Source: Lancefieldella sp. Marseille-Q7238 (GTDB lineage: Bacteria; Actinomycetota; Coriobacteriia; Coriobacteriales; Atopobiaceae). From it: DNA of 64,000 bases. A model generated the notes under the pieces. The model ran no database searches and was not told the origin of the DNA. It saw nothing but the letters and a program-made list of their open reading frames with translations. Every line of letters starts with the position of its first letter. Position 1 is the first letter of the stretch. The stretch covers positions 1,182,530 through 1,246,529 of the forward strand of contig NZ_OX424407.1 in the NCBI RefSeq assembly GCF_949152215.1. Reading direction: 5' to 3'. The position numbers and the translations under genes were made by a program. Shown here piece after piece: positions 17,088 through 25,677 of the stretch.

Positions 17088-17651
17088 ATGGCCAGCAAAA
17101 GAGAAGTCATAGATAGCCCTGCTACGAAGGCTGCAAAAAACGCTGCCAATCAGCTTGCAGAAGATACTGATGGTAATCGTGAGAATAGCAAGACGTACCT
17201 GTATGACCCCGGTCATTTTACGTGGGAAGTTACTGTACAGGGGATTATTTGCATCGTTCTCGCCGTTATGAGTATTGTTCTTATGGTGACTCGGAATTGG
17301 CCAGCGGGCTTGATGGTTGTAGTTTGTGTTGTGTCTTTCTATGGAGCTATCAAAACATTTGTCTCTAAGTCCTATCCGAGCGGCGTGACACTTACAAATG
17401 AATCAATTAGTTTTTCGTGTTACGGCGCCACGACTACCTATCAGTTGGCAGATGTACATGCTATACGGGTTCGAGAATATCCAGCGGACTTGCGCATGTA
17501 TGTTCGAATGGATAACGATACTTTCTTACGAGGCAGGTATTGGATTAGAGGACGTTGGTTCAGTGATGGAGAAGAACTGTTCAAGCGCATATGTGAGTTA
17601 GAACTGAAAGTGAACCCTGATAGCCTCAAAGCGCAGGCGCGGCGTGACTAA
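17088..17651 (+). CDS. Two-helix membrane protein with PH-like tail, unknown function
   Basis: Not recognised by name. 187 residues from ATG 17088, which has GGGAGG upstream. A charged N-terminal cytoplasmic segment (1-45) leads into two transmembrane helices (about 50-68 and 72-92). The C-terminal domain is mainly beta-strand (GVTLTNESISFSCYG ... YQLADVHAIRVREY ... RYWIRGRWF) and ends in a helix, the pattern of a bacterial PH-like domain. The gene at 22731 has the same architecture and is likewise embedded in a PTS operon. A role as a PTS-associated membrane scaffold or sensor is inference. Confidence 0.6.
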   Translation: MASKREVIDSPATKAAKNAANQLAEDTDGNRENSKTYLYDPGHFTWEVTVQGIICIVLAVMSIVLMVTRNWPAGLMVVVCVVSFYGAIKTFVSKSYPSGVTLTNESISFSCYGATTTYQLADVHAIRVREYPADLRMYVRMDNDTFLRGRYWIRGRWFSDGEELFKRICELELKVNPDSLKAQARRD

Positions 17652-17665
17652 TTTGCGCGTACAAG

Positions 17666-17703
17666 AAACCCCGATTTCAATTTGGCGTTTGAAATCGGGG
17701 TTT
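17666..17703. terminator. Bidirectional terminator between convergent genes
   Basis: AAACCCCGATTTCAA pairs with TTTGAAATCGGGGTTT around a 7-nt loop. It lies between the convergent membrane protein gene (+) and the aldolase gene (-) and has A/T runs on both sides. Confidence 0.9.
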
Positions 17704-17721
17704 GCTTCTATCCTGTTTACG

Positions 17722-18597
17722 TTATGCTACCGGATTAGCTCCGTTTGCAAACACCTGAATGACATGAGTGAAGTCCGCAAGCATACGATCGTAGGCAGTC
17801 GTGGTCATATCGTGCCAATAGACAGTCTCGCCGTTCTTCTCGCCAATGAGCTTTTCTACAGCCTCACCGGCATATTTCACGCCATAGGTGTAGTAGTTGA
17901 TTTTACGGATACCGGCATTGATGGCCTTAGCATAGTCAGCGTCGGAAACGCCGGAGCCGCCGTGCATGACGAGCGGAGTCTGAGAGAGTTTTCTGATCTT
18001 ATTGAGCACATTAAAGTTCAGGTGCGGTTCACCTTTGTAGATGCCGTGAACCGTTCCGAATGAGCATGCGAGAATATCAAGACCGGTTGATTGGATGAAC
18101 TCAAGCGCTTGGGCGGGGTCGGTGTAGATGGCGCCTGATTCCTCTGCTGTGGCGCCTTCATCACGTTCTCCGAATTCACGGGAGCCCATTGAGCCAAGCT
18201 CACATTCAAGACCGGCATCGAAGCTTGCGCACATGTCGGCGGCTCGCTGGGAGTTCGCTACGTTTTCTTCGTAGGGTTGATAAGAGCCGTCGTACATCAC
18301 GCCGTTGAAGCCCATCTCAAGAGCTCGGCGCAGGTAAGAGAGATTCTCTCCATGGTCAAGATGCACGCAGACCAAAGTGCTGGAGCGCTCCGCAAGGGCG
18401 ACCATTGTAGGACCGATCTTATCAAGAGGAGCGAAGGGCTCATGACCTTCTGCATGGGCGATAATGACGGGATAGCCGGTCTTCTCGGCAGCGTCGATCG
18501 CGGCACGCAGCGCTTCCATACTCGGCACATTGAAGGAGGGAATTGCCATGTTATTCTGCTCGGCAATGGCACAGATATCGCGAAGATTTACCAGCAT
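17722..18597 (-). CDS. Class II ketose-bisphosphate aldolase
   Basis: Zinc aldolase cleaving a ketose 1,6-bisphosphate to dihydroxyacetone phosphate and glyceraldehyde 3-phosphate, 291 residues. VCVHLDHGENLSYLRRAL contains the zinc His and catalytic Asp region, LECELGSMG and VMHGGSGVSDADY the further metal and phosphate loops, and INYYTYGVKYAGEAV the C-terminal helix. The start at 18597 follows AAAAGGAG. The length and the galactitol-type PTS context suit tagatose-bisphosphate aldolase (GatY/KbaY), but fructose-bisphosphate aldolase cannot be excluded. A perfect 24-bp palindrome lies in its divergent promoter shared with the IIA gene. Confidence 0.9.
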   Translation of the reverse strand: MLVNLRDICAIAEQNNMAIPSFNVPSMEALRAAIDAAEKTGYPVIIAHAEGHEPFAPLDKIGPTMVALAERSSTLVCVHLDHGENLSYLRRALEMGFNGVMYDGSYQPYEENVANSQRAADMCASFDAGLECELGSMGSREFGERDEGATAEESGAIYTDPAQALEFIQSTGLDILACSFGTVHGIYKGEPHLNFNVLNKIRKLSQTPLVMHGGSGVSDADYAKAINAGIRKINYYTYGVKYAGEAVEKLIGEKNGETVYWHDMTTTAYDRMLADFTHVIQVFANGANPVA

Positions 18598-18716
18598 AAT
18601 GACTCCTTTTCTAGAGGCATCTGATGCAGTTATGATGTAGATATGTCCTACGGGGCCGGCCGTACGTGGATAATTTGCCGACAACCTCGTGACATTTCTT
18701 ACAAAAACTGCTACAA

Positions 18717-18740
18717 CTTGTACATGTAATTATATACAAG
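18717..18740. promoter_or_regulatory. 24-bp operator-like palindrome, copy 3 (best match)
   Basis: CTTGTACAT and ATATACAAG arms; the outer six bases of each arm (CTTGTA/TACAAG) pair perfectly. It lies between the divergent aldolase and IIA genes, where one site could control both. It shares its 24-bp register with 8427-8450 and 12080-12103. Confidence 0.65.
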
Positions 18741-18811
18741 TTTGGAAGTGTGGAAACGAGAAACTAGAAATCATGATTGACTGAGCGTGGGGTGTCTGTA
18801 GGATTTCGCAT

Positions 18812-19279
18812 ATGAAAGGAAATATGATGATTCTGAAGAAAGAACTTATTCTCCTTGCTGTTGAAGCCGCTGATTCTGAGGAAGCCCTGCGCATTGTCGC
18901 TCAGGGTTTTGTGGATAGTGGCTATGCGAAAGATACGTATCCCGGGGCCATTGTTGATCGTGAACGCGTATTTGCGACAGGGCTTCCCGCTCCTGCTTTT
19001 GATATTGCCATCCCGCATTGTGATAGTGAACATGTGATTAAGCCTGGCGTTGGTATTGCAACGTTAAAAGATCCTGTTGCATTTCACATGATGGGGGATC
19101 CTGAAACCATCTTACATCCAAAAGTTCTTTTTATGCTTGCTCTTACCGAGCCTCATGGTCAGCTTGAGATGCTTCAGAAACTTATCGGAGTCATTCAGGA
19201 TGCCGAGCTTCTTGAGAAGATTGCCGCTTGCAATGATGCTGATGCGCTGTACGATCTTATGGCTCCCGTGCTGGGATGA
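18812..19279 (+). CDS. gatA: Galactitol/fructose-type PTS component IIA
   Basis: Cytosolic IIA phosphocarrier, 155 residues. FDIAIPHCDSEHV carries the phosphorylated His69, and the surrounding fold matches the fructose/mannitol IIA superfamily as used by GatA. GAAAGGAAAT precedes the ATG region; codon 5 or 6 are possible alternative starts. It is physically separated from its presumed IIB/IIC partners at 15194-16997 but shares the palindrome-bearing promoter region with the aldolase gene. It converges on the DeoR gene. Confidence 0.88.
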   Translation: MKGNMMILKKELILLAVEAADSEEALRIVAQGFVDSGYAKDTYPGAIVDRERVFATGLPAPAFDIAIPHCDSEHVIKPGVGIATLKDPVAFHMMGDPETILHPKVLFMLALTEPHGQLEMLQKLIGVIQDAELLEKIAACNDADALYDLMAPVLG

Positions 19280-19344
19280 TAGAGGATAGAGGCGACTGCC
19301 AGTGGTTCTTTGACTATAAAATTGGGAGTGTGATCTTCTCGCGA

Positions 19345-20124
19345 TTATTTTAGAACGAGGGATGAATCGACAGTGATAATCTTTTTTACTCCGGATTCGC
19401 GAAAATCATCGAGCTCTTTAAGTGGCGCGCCTGTATCGGTGATGAGACAGTCAACTTCATCAATTGACCCAAATTGAAAGTTTGAGGTTACTCCGATTTT
19501 AGTGGAGTCTGCAACGATGTATCGTTTCTGAGAGTGCTCCATCATTAGCGTGTTAATTGACGGCTCCGGTGAAGTTGCAGAGGTCAGTCCATAATTTACT
19601 GAAATTCCAGTACACCCCAGAAAACATTTTGTTGCCGATACCTTTTCGATACAGCTCATAGCCACTTCGCCTGTCATAGAAGAGCGGGGAGGACGGATTT
19701 CTCCTCCGGTCAAAATAATCGTATACGGAGGATTGTCGTTCAAAAGAAGTGCCTTACCGTTATTGGTTATGACGGTAACATCCTGAGCTGTAATCCAGCT
19801 TAGAATGCTCAGCGCAACAGAACTGGTATTCAAGAGAATACAGTCTCCGTCTTTGACATGTTTAGCCGCTTCATAGGAAATGGCTCGATTAGCTCTGATT
19901 TGTTTTGATCCCGAGGGGCGCCCGTAGGGATTTTTAAGAGTTGCATAACCATGGTGTCTGCTGGCAATGCCTTCTTCCTCTAGATAGTCCAGATCGCGCC
20001 TTATAGTAAGCGGGGAAACATCAAGCTGGAGCGAAAGTTCAGTGATACTGATTCGCCCTATGTTTTCAAGGATGGAAGCGATTCGCTCACGGCGACTTGT
20101 TACTTCAGCGTCACTCTTTCTCAT
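19345..20124 (-). CDS. DeoR-family transcriptional repressor
   Basis: About 259 residues. The N-terminal HTH (ISITELSLQLDVSPLTIRRD) is followed by the SRHHGYATL wing typical of DeoR sugar repressors. The C-terminal DeoRC domain binds a phosphorylated sugar (ITNNGKALLL, TGGEIR, ADSTKIGV). The start at 20124 has GGAGAAA upstream; an ATG six codons earlier has none. It is divergent from the ascorbate-type PTS operon across a 380-bp AT-rich region and is its probable regulator. Confidence 0.9.
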   Translation of the reverse strand: MRKSDAEVTSRRERIASILENIGRISITELSLQLDVSPLTIRRDLDYLEEEGIASRHHGYATLKNPYGRPSGSKQIRANRAISYEAAKHVKDGDCILLNTSSVALSILSWITAQDVTVITNNGKALLLNDNPPYTIILTGGEIRPPRSSMTGEVAMSCIEKVSATKCFLGCTGISVNYGLTSATSPEPSINTLMMEHSQKRYIVADSTKIGVTSNFQFGSIDEVDCLITDTGAPLKELDDFRESGVKKIITVDSSLVLK

Positions 20125-20504
20125 CAGATTTTCTCCATACATCTATACGAATATTTCAGAATATTATATGAATGTACAATCAAATATATACGAATTACAT
20201 TATACAAAAGTATACTAAGATAGCAAGAGAAAATAGTATAAAAGTATCTATATCTGTAGACAAATTCTTATAATTGCAGTTGTTTTACTATAAAATAAAG
20301 ATAACTTGATATGATATAAATATATGATTCAGCTGTTTTATTTCAAACATCATAAATTTTTATGAACAGTATTTATGAAAGAAATATGAATAAATTGTTG
20401 CTTCAATACACAATTGGTGGCATAGTATATACAAGATTACGTCTTACCTTATGGATCTCATACAACAGATGAGAGCATTCAACGAAAGGCAAGGTAGAGC
20501 ATCT
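20125..20504. promoter_or_regulatory. AT-rich divergent promoter region, DeoR gene and PTS operon
   Basis: 380 bp without a gene, strongly A/T-rich. Several imperfect inverted or repeated TATAC/GTATA words occur (for example near 20190-20220), plus a half-site ending ATATACAAG at 20435 that resembles the GntR-type palindrome. DeoR sites are commonly AT-rich and degenerate, so I cannot place them exactly. Confidence 0.5.
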
Positions 20505-20960
20505 ATGTTGAGCGATCTTTTATCGAAGGAATTGGTTCAGCTGGATGTTGACGCCGCTGACTGGGAAGATGCCATTAAAAAAGCAACTCAGCCGTTGGTG
20601 GACAACAAAAAAGTAACGGTTGATTATGTCAACGACATAATCAAAGGCGTTCATGATCTCGGTCCCTATATTGTTATTACAGAACACGTTGCCCTTCCGC
20701 ACGCTCGCCCGGAATCCGGCGCTCTTGAACCGGCCGTGGGAATTACGATATTAAAAAATCCCGTGGAATTCGGTAGCACAGATAACGATCCCGTCAAATT
20801 CCTTTTTCCGCTTGCCGCAAAAGATAGCGAAAGTCATTTGGGAGCCCTTCAGTCGTTAGTTGAATTGCTTTCAGATCCGGATTTCTTTGTTCAGCTTGAG
20901 GCTGCAAAAACAGCTGAAGAGATAGTAGCGCTCGTAAACCAAAAGGAAGGAAGGCTGTAA
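20505..20960 (+). CDS. ulaC: Ascorbate-type PTS component IIA (first set)
   Basis: Cytosolic IIA of the mannitol/fructose superfamily, UlaC-like. ITEHVALPHARPESGA contains the phosphorylated His. I choose ATG 20505, preceded by AAGGTAGAG, giving about 151 residues, the UlaC norm; an ATG at 20451 would add 18 residues. It overlaps the start of the IIB gene by one base, implying coupled translation. First gene of a long operon that runs to the transketolase genes. The IIA at 25678 is a paralogue. Confidence 0.9.
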   Translation: MLSDLLSKELVQLDVDAADWEDAIKKATQPLVDNKKVTVDYVNDIIKGVHDLGPYIVITEHVALPHARPESGALEPAVGITILKNPVEFGSTDNDPVKFLFPLAAKDSESHLGALQSLVELLSDPDFFVQLEAAKTAEEIVALVNQKEGRL

Positions 20961-21256
20961 TGGCAAAGACGTATCATGCACTCGTATGTTGCCGCGCCGG
21001 TATGGGATCTTCGATGATGCTTAAAATCAAAGTCGATCAGGTAATCAAAGAAAATAATTTTCCTGTTGAGACGGAGCACGGCAATCTCGATTCCCTCATT
21101 GGGTTTAACGGAGATCTCGTTATCACTATGTCCGATCTTACGGATGAGCTTAATGCCGATCCCCGCGTTCCGTCTGCAATTGGCATTACCAATATTGTCG
21201 ATAAGAATGAAATGAAAGAAAAACTGGGCACGTGGCTTGCTGAGCATGCTGAGTAA
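20960..21256 (+). CDS. ulaB: Ascorbate-type PTS component IIB (first set)
   Basis: 98-residue cytosolic IIB of the lactose/ascorbate fold. YHALVCCRAGMGSSMMLKIK holds the phosphorylated cysteine (Cys10 or Cys11) and phosphate loop. One-base overlap with the IIA gene; the IIC gene follows 62 bp downstream. It is paired by position with the IIC at 21319. Confidence 0.92.
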   Translation: MAKTYHALVCCRAGMGSSMMLKIKVDQVIKENNFPVETEHGNLDSLIGFNGDLVITMSDLTDELNADPRVPSAIGITNIVDKNEMKEKLGTWLAEHAE

Positions 21257-21318
21257 TCATCCGGAATCGATCGTTTCTAAGTAAGGTATTGTTGGAAATT
21301 TGCTGAAGGGGTAATCGC

Positions 21319-22632
21319 ATGCTTAATGCAATCCTTATGCAGCTGAGAGACACTGCCGTTATCATGGGTATCATTGCCCTCGTAGGTCTTTTGCTGCAAA
21401 AGAAGTCCGCTGTGGACGTCTTTTCTGGTACGGTAAAAACCATTATTGGCTTTATGATTTTCAATATTGGTTCAAGTGCAATGTCCTCACAGGTGAATAT
21501 ATTTTCCGATATGTTCAGCCGCGCGTTTTCTGTTCACGGTGTTGTAACGCAGGTCGAAGTTGCGACTGCGCTTGCCCTTAATACGTACGGCACCGAAGTG
21601 GCAATGGTCATGGTCCTTGGCTTCATTATGAACTTGGTCGTTGCTCGCTTTACGAAATTCAAGGCCGTCTTCCTTACCGGCCAGCACTTCCTTTACTTTT
21701 CTTGCGTGCTTGCTTTGGTATTCATTGCTCTTGGTTTGCCAATGGCTGTCACGGTTATTCTTGGTGGTGTTATTCTCGGTTTCTGCGGCGCGGCGCTGCC
21801 ATCGCTTTGTCAGCCTTTCGTAAACAAACTTGTAGGAGCTGACAATATCGCAATCGGCCACTTTAACTGCATTGGTTATGCCTTCTCTGGCTATGTAGGA
21901 AAGCTCTTTCAAAAGAAGAATGAAGTTGAAGCAGGGTCTGATGACGCAGCAGCTAATCTTCCAGAATTCTTCAAGCTTTTCAAAGACTTTGTTTTCTCCG
22001 TTGCCCTGTTCATGATTGTTTTGTTCTATGTAGTAACCATTGCCTGCTATGCAACAGGTCACTTTGGCGATACGCTTGCAAATGGTAAATCCTTCATGAG
22101 CTACTTCGGCAATGATATCTGGTGGGTCTGGCCTTTCCTTGCGGGTCTTCAGTTTGCTGCCGGCATGTCTGTGCTTATTTACGGTGTGCGTCAGTTTATT
22201 GCCGAGATTACTGCGGCATTCGTAGGCATTTCCGAAAAGCTCATTCCTGATGCGCGTCCTGCCGTTGACTGCCCGGCTATTTTCCCGTTTGCCCCCAATG
22301 CAGTTATTATCGGCTTTATCGGATCCTTCCTCGGTGGTCTTGTGGCAATGGCGGCTATGGTCTTCTTCCACAGTGAAACTATCATGATTCCCGCAGCTGG
22401 TATCTGCTTCTTCTCTGGAGGTACCTGTGGTGTCTGCGGCTATGCATACGGTGGCTGGCGTGGTGCTTTGCTCGGTTCGTTCCTGGTTGGTATATTCCTT
22501 ACAGCCGGTCCGCTCGTTCTTTATCCGGCATTTGCTCAGCTTGGAATTGCAGAAGCATCGTTCCCCAACGTGGACTATAACATCGTTGGTTCCATTCTTT
22601 ATGGAATTGGGCACGCTATCGGACTTGCCTAG
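21319..22632 (+). CDS. ulaA: Ascorbate-type PTS component IIC (first set)
   Basis: Multi-spanning transporter of the UlaA family, 437 residues. Family features include the start MLNAILMQLRDTAVIMGIIA, GTVKTIIGFMIFNIG near residue 40, and the repeated APNAVIIGFIGSFLGG segment in the second half. Like E. coli UlaA it should have eleven helices. The second IIC at 26239 is about 50 residues longer but clearly homologous (same KTI.GF and APNAVIIGF motifs). Substrate uncertain: many UlaA homologues do not transport ascorbate. Confidence 0.92.
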   Translation: MLNAILMQLRDTAVIMGIIALVGLLLQKKSAVDVFSGTVKTIIGFMIFNIGSSAMSSQVNIFSDMFSRAFSVHGVVTQVEVATALALNTYGTEVAMVMVLGFIMNLVVARFTKFKAVFLTGQHFLYFSCVLALVFIALGLPMAVTVILGGVILGFCGAALPSLCQPFVNKLVGADNIAIGHFNCIGYAFSGYVGKLFQKKNEVEAGSDDAAANLPEFFKLFKDFVFSVALFMIVLFYVVTIACYATGHFGDTLANGKSFMSYFGNDIWWVWPFLAGLQFAAGMSVLIYGVRQFIAEITAAFVGISEKLIPDARPAVDCPAIFPFAPNAVIIGFIGSFLGGLVAMAAMVFFHSETIMIPAAGICFFSGGTCGVCGYAYGGWRGALLGSFLVGIFLTAGPLVLYPAFAQLGIAEASFPNVDYNIVGSILYGIGHAIGLA

Positions 22633-22671
22633 GGTTTCGATGTTTTCGCTCGACTCTAAGGTTTAAAACTG

Positions 22672-22703
22672 AGGGCACCTGTGGATGTCTATGGGTGCCC
22701 TTT
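22672..22703 (+). terminator. Intra-operon hairpin after the first IIC gene
   Basis: AGGGCACC pairs with GGTGCCCT around a 13-nt loop and is followed by TTTGTTTCT. The next gene starts 30 bp later in the same direction, so it probably lowers rather than stops downstream transcription. Confidence 0.65.
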
Positions 22704-22730
22704 GTTTCTCTCGTTGGATTGAGGTGTTGG

Positions 22731-23324
22731 ATGCCAGATTCGCCAAAAAAGTCAATCTCACAGCAACTCTTTGGAAAGGCAGCCAAAAAGCGCACTGCTC
22801 AATCCATTGATGATGTCCAGGACGATATCATATATACGATTGAAGAGGACCGTGGGTATCTGCTGTCGTACATGGCCCTTAGACTAGTGGGCGTGTTTTT
22901 AGCGCTGTTTTTCTCATTTCTGATGTGGGTTTTTGCCAATCGGAGCGGAAATGTCATATTTCTAGTTGCCTTCATTATTGGGCTAACGGCAGCTTGGTTC
23001 TTCGCGAAGGGGCTGGGTAAAAAATCCGGACGGTTTATCTCACGTGTTCCCGTAGTTTCTTTTGGAGAAGAAAATATTTTTATTTTTGAAACAGCCGATA
23101 AAGAGTATCCGTTAATTGTGTCGTATGGTGATATTGCAGCATATAAAATCATCCGTCAAAAAAACGCATTACGACTGCTAATGAATGGTAAATGGGTCGA
23201 GCATCCCTCGGGATTTTATTTAATCGACATACAACGCCCTTTCATGAAAACAACGTTGAGCGACGTCCAAGAACGGATTAAGGATATCTTGCAAGACAAC
23301 AAGATTAAAGAAGTAACTTCTTAA
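22731..23324 (+). CDS. Two-helix membrane protein with PH-like tail, unknown function
   Basis: Unrecognised protein of 197 residues from ATG 22731. A charged N-terminus (1-48) is followed by two transmembrane helices (about 49-70 and 75-95) and a basic GLGKKSGRF linker. A beta-rich C-terminal domain comes next (VVSFGEENIFIFE ... YPLIVSYGDIAAYKII ... LRLLMNGKWVE) with a final amphipathic helix. This is the same layout as the 187-residue protein at 17088, although residue identity is low. It sits inside a PTS operon just before a sugar isomerase, pointing to a role linked to PTS transport. Confidence 0.6.
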   Translation: MPDSPKKSISQQLFGKAAKKRTAQSIDDVQDDIIYTIEEDRGYLLSYMALRLVGVFLALFFSFLMWVFANRSGNVIFLVAFIIGLTAAWFFAKGLGKKSGRFISRVPVVSFGEENIFIFETADKEYPLIVSYGDIAAYKIIRQKNALRLLMNGKWVEHPSGFYLIDIQRPFMKTTLSDVQERIKDILQDNKIKEVTS

Positions 23325-23335
23325 GGAGGAAACGC

Positions 23336-23944
23336 ATGCAGACGGATAAAGAGCAAATACAAGAATTTCTCAGGATTGAAAAAGAATCTGTCGAGAAGTA
23401 CCTCGAAAATGTTGATTTTGATGCTCTTAGCGCAGCGAAACAGTTGATTCTTGATGCAGAAAGTGGCGGCAATCGCCTTCACATAACCGGTATCGGTAAA
23501 CCGGGCCACGTTGCGGGTTACGCCGCATCGCTCTTCTCGTCAACAGGAACGCCTGCCTACGAGCTTCATGGCACCGAGTGTGTGCATGGATCTGCTGGTC
23601 AGACTCGTCCCGGTGACGTAGTTATTGCCATTTCAAATTCAGGCGAAACAAGCGAACTCAAGTCTACGGTTACCTGTCTTAAGGGCGTCGGTGTTCGCAT
23701 TATCGGCCTTACAGGAAACTCTCATTCCTGGCTGGCTCAAGAAGCAGATGTTGCTCTTATTGCAGGAGTTGAACAAGAAGGCGATTCGATGAACAAGCCT
23801 CCTCGAGCTTCTATCCTTGCTGAGATTATTGAACTCCAATGTCTTTCAATCCTCTTGCAGAATGAATACGGCTTGACTCCTCAGCAGTATGTCAAATGGC
23901 ATCCGGGCGGGGCTTTGGGAGCTTCGATTCGTGAGGGAAAGTAA
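23336..23944 (+). CDS. SIS-domain sugar-phosphate isomerase
   Basis: 202 residues consisting of a single SIS domain like the catalytic part of KdsD/GutQ arabinose-5-phosphate isomerases, without their CBS pair. Motifs: ITGIGKPGHVAGYAASLFSS (phosphate-binding start of the fold), HGSAGQTRPGDVVIAISNSG (Ser loop) and PRASILAEIIELQ. AAGGAGG sits 5 bp before the ATG. In this operon it likely interconverts the ketose and aldose phosphate of the imported sugar. The exact substrate is unknown. Confidence 0.85.
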   Translation: MQTDKEQIQEFLRIEKESVEKYLENVDFDALSAAKQLILDAESGGNRLHITGIGKPGHVAGYAASLFSSTGTPAYELHGTECVHGSAGQTRPGDVVIAISNSGETSELKSTVTCLKGVGVRIIGLTGNSHSWLAQEADVALIAGVEQEGDSMNKPPRASILAEIIELQCLSILLQNEYGLTPQQYVKWHPGGALGASIREGK

Positions 23945-23968
23945 CGTAGACTCTGAAGGGTGAATGAG

Positions 23969-24865
23969 ATGTCATTATTTAACGGGATAATTGTGCCGAT
24001 GGTTACTCCCTTCAAGCGAGATGCGGAGCAATCGATTAATTATGATGCTGCTGAACAGCTTGTCGAGAAGATTATTTCAGGCGGGGCAAGCGGGATTTTT
24101 ACCTTTGGGTCTAACGGCGAATTTCACGTATGTTCCGCTGACGAGAAGATTAACTTCTCGAAATTTGTTATAGACGTGGTGGCTGGTCGTGTTCCTGTAT
24201 ATGTGGGAACGGGCTCATGTTCAACGCGCGAAGCAGTGGAGCTTTCAAAGCGTGCCGAAGCAATTGGCGCTGATGCGCTGTCCGTTATCAATCCGTATTT
24301 TTTAGGCATCAGTGACGCGCAGTTGGGGGACTACTTCAAGACGGTTGCTATGAGCGTCAAGATTCCGATGATTCTTTATAACATTCCAAAGGCAACTGGT
24401 AAAAATATTTCTAAAGAGGTATTTGCCGGAGTAAGCTCAATTGACACTATCAGAGGAATCAAAGATAGCTCAGGGGATCTTGCGATTTTGCAAGGCTATT
24501 TGGATGTGGCAGAGAGCAAGGATATGGATGTCCTTGTGGGGTCTGATGGCAAGATTTCTGCTGCTTATGAGCTTGGTGCTTCCGGCGCTATTGCAGGAAC
24601 CGCCAATTTAATCACTGAGGTTGTAGTTGAGCTTTGGAGAGCGCTTGAAGCTGGGAATGCAAGGCAAGCGGAGGCTCTTCAGGCGGAAATTGAACCGCTT
24701 CGCGATATCTTGCACCTTGGATCAACGCCGCAGACTCTGAAACGCTCTCTTGAGCTTGCTGGCTATCCGGTCGGTCCGGCTCGCTATCCGGTTACTGAGG
24801 TGGCTGAAGGACTTGATAAAAAGATTATCGCTATGCTTGATTACTATACAATCGCGCATGACTAG
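23969..24865 (+). CDS. DapA/NanA-family Schiff-base lyase
   Basis: Class I aldolase of the dihydrodipicolinate synthase superfamily, about 298 residues. GSNGEFHVCSADEK replaces the usual GTTGE loop, YNIPK has the catalytic Tyr, and GIKDSSGD contains the Schiff-base Lys. I favour ATG 23969 (GAAGGG at 23955) over a GTG nine bases earlier. True DapA genes lie with lysine biosynthesis; here a KDPG-type aldolase gene and PTS genes are adjacent. A 2-keto-3-deoxy sugar acid or N-acetylneuraminate-like substrate is therefore more likely. Confidence 0.85.
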   Translation: MSLFNGIIVPMVTPFKRDAEQSINYDAAEQLVEKIISGGASGIFTFGSNGEFHVCSADEKINFSKFVIDVVAGRVPVYVGTGSCSTREAVELSKRAEAIGADALSVINPYFLGISDAQLGDYFKTVAMSVKIPMILYNIPKATGKNISKEVFAGVSSIDTIRGIKDSSGDLAILQGYLDVAESKDMDVLVGSDGKISAAYELGASGAIAGTANLITEVVVELWRALEAGNARQAEALQAEIEPLRDILHLGSTPQTLKRSLELAGYPVGPARYPVTEVAEGLDKKIIAMLDYYTIAHD

Positions 24866-24883
24866 GTCATTTGGAGGCATATT

Positions 24884-25525
24884 ATGAAGTTGCAGAAAGC
24901 ATACGTTACGCAGAGACTCTACGATACCTGCGCCTTTGCCGTTGTACGTGTTCCCACCATTGAACGTGGCTGTGAGATTGCTGAAGGCTTGCTTGCAGGT
25001 GGCGTGAAGGCTATGGAGATAAGCTATACGCTTCCCAATGCAGGCGAGGTGATTACTGGTATTAAGGAGCGTTTCGGTGACGATATGCTGGTTGGTGCCG
25101 GAACGGTTATGGAGGCAACGACAGCACGTCTCGCTATTATGTCAGGTGCTCAGTTTATAGTTGCCAATTGCGGTTCAGATGAGGTCGCCCGTATATGTAA
25201 TCTCTATCAAATCCCGTATGCACCGGGGTGCACTACTATGACAGAGGCCAACCATGCTCTTGAAATGGGCGCAGCTTTCATCAAATGCTTCCCAATTTCT
25301 AATGTGTATGGCTCGAATTTAGTCGGTCTTTTTAAGACTCCGACTCCTTGGATGCCACTCATGGCTTCCGGCGGTATCAACCTGACAAACCTTTCTGAGT
25401 GGATTTCAAAGGGCATTGATTGCGCCGGAATGGGGAGCTTGCTTACAAAAGGAACGAAAAATGAGATCGCACAAAATGCTGCTGAAGTTCGGCACATCAT
25501 CGATGAGGTTCGTTCTGAAAGATAA
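24884..25525 (+). CDS. KDPG/KHG-type aldolase
   Basis: Trimeric class I aldolase of the Eda family, 213 residues. It cleaves 2-keto-3-deoxy-6-phosphogluconate or a related 2-keto-3-deoxy acid to pyruvate and an aldehyde. MEISYTLPNA supplies the Glu (45), VGAGTVMEATT the phosphate or substrate loop, FIKCFPIS the Schiff-base Lys134, and MASGGINLTNL the C-terminal phosphate loop. TTTGGAGG precedes the ATG. A hairpin terminator follows at 25554, so this ends one transcript segment. Confidence 0.9.
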   Translation: MKLQKAYVTQRLYDTCAFAVVRVPTIERGCEIAEGLLAGGVKAMEISYTLPNAGEVITGIKERFGDDMLVGAGTVMEATTARLAIMSGAQFIVANCGSDEVARICNLYQIPYAPGCTTMTEANHALEMGAAFIKCFPISNVYGSNLVGLFKTPTPWMPLMASGGINLTNLSEWISKGIDCAGMGSLLTKGTKNEIAQNAAEVRHIIDEVRSER

Positions 25526-25553
25526 ATAATCTCCAGCTTTATCGCCAGAATAT

Positions 25554-25597
25554 GCAAGCCGACCCTGATGCGCTTCTTGGTCGGCTTGCTTCTTTTT
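25554..25597 (+). terminator. Terminator after the KDPG-type aldolase gene
   Basis: GCAAGCCGACC pairs with GGTCGGCTTGC around a 14-nt loop, followed by TTCTTTTTT. A strong intrinsic terminator, implying a separate promoter for the second PTS set (AT-rich run at 25600-25635). Confidence 0.88.
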
Positions 25598-25677
25598 TGT
25601 ATAAATTGTTAACGCTTTAATAAAAAAACTATAGAATGAACCCGTACGTACTTTCAAGTCAACGTGAAAGAAGTGCT

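Noticed and set aside
21487-22614. Long minus-strand open frame opposite the first ascorbate-type IIC gene
   Set aside because: 375 codons, but highly charged and compositionally absurd; it is the antisense shadow of a membrane protein gene.
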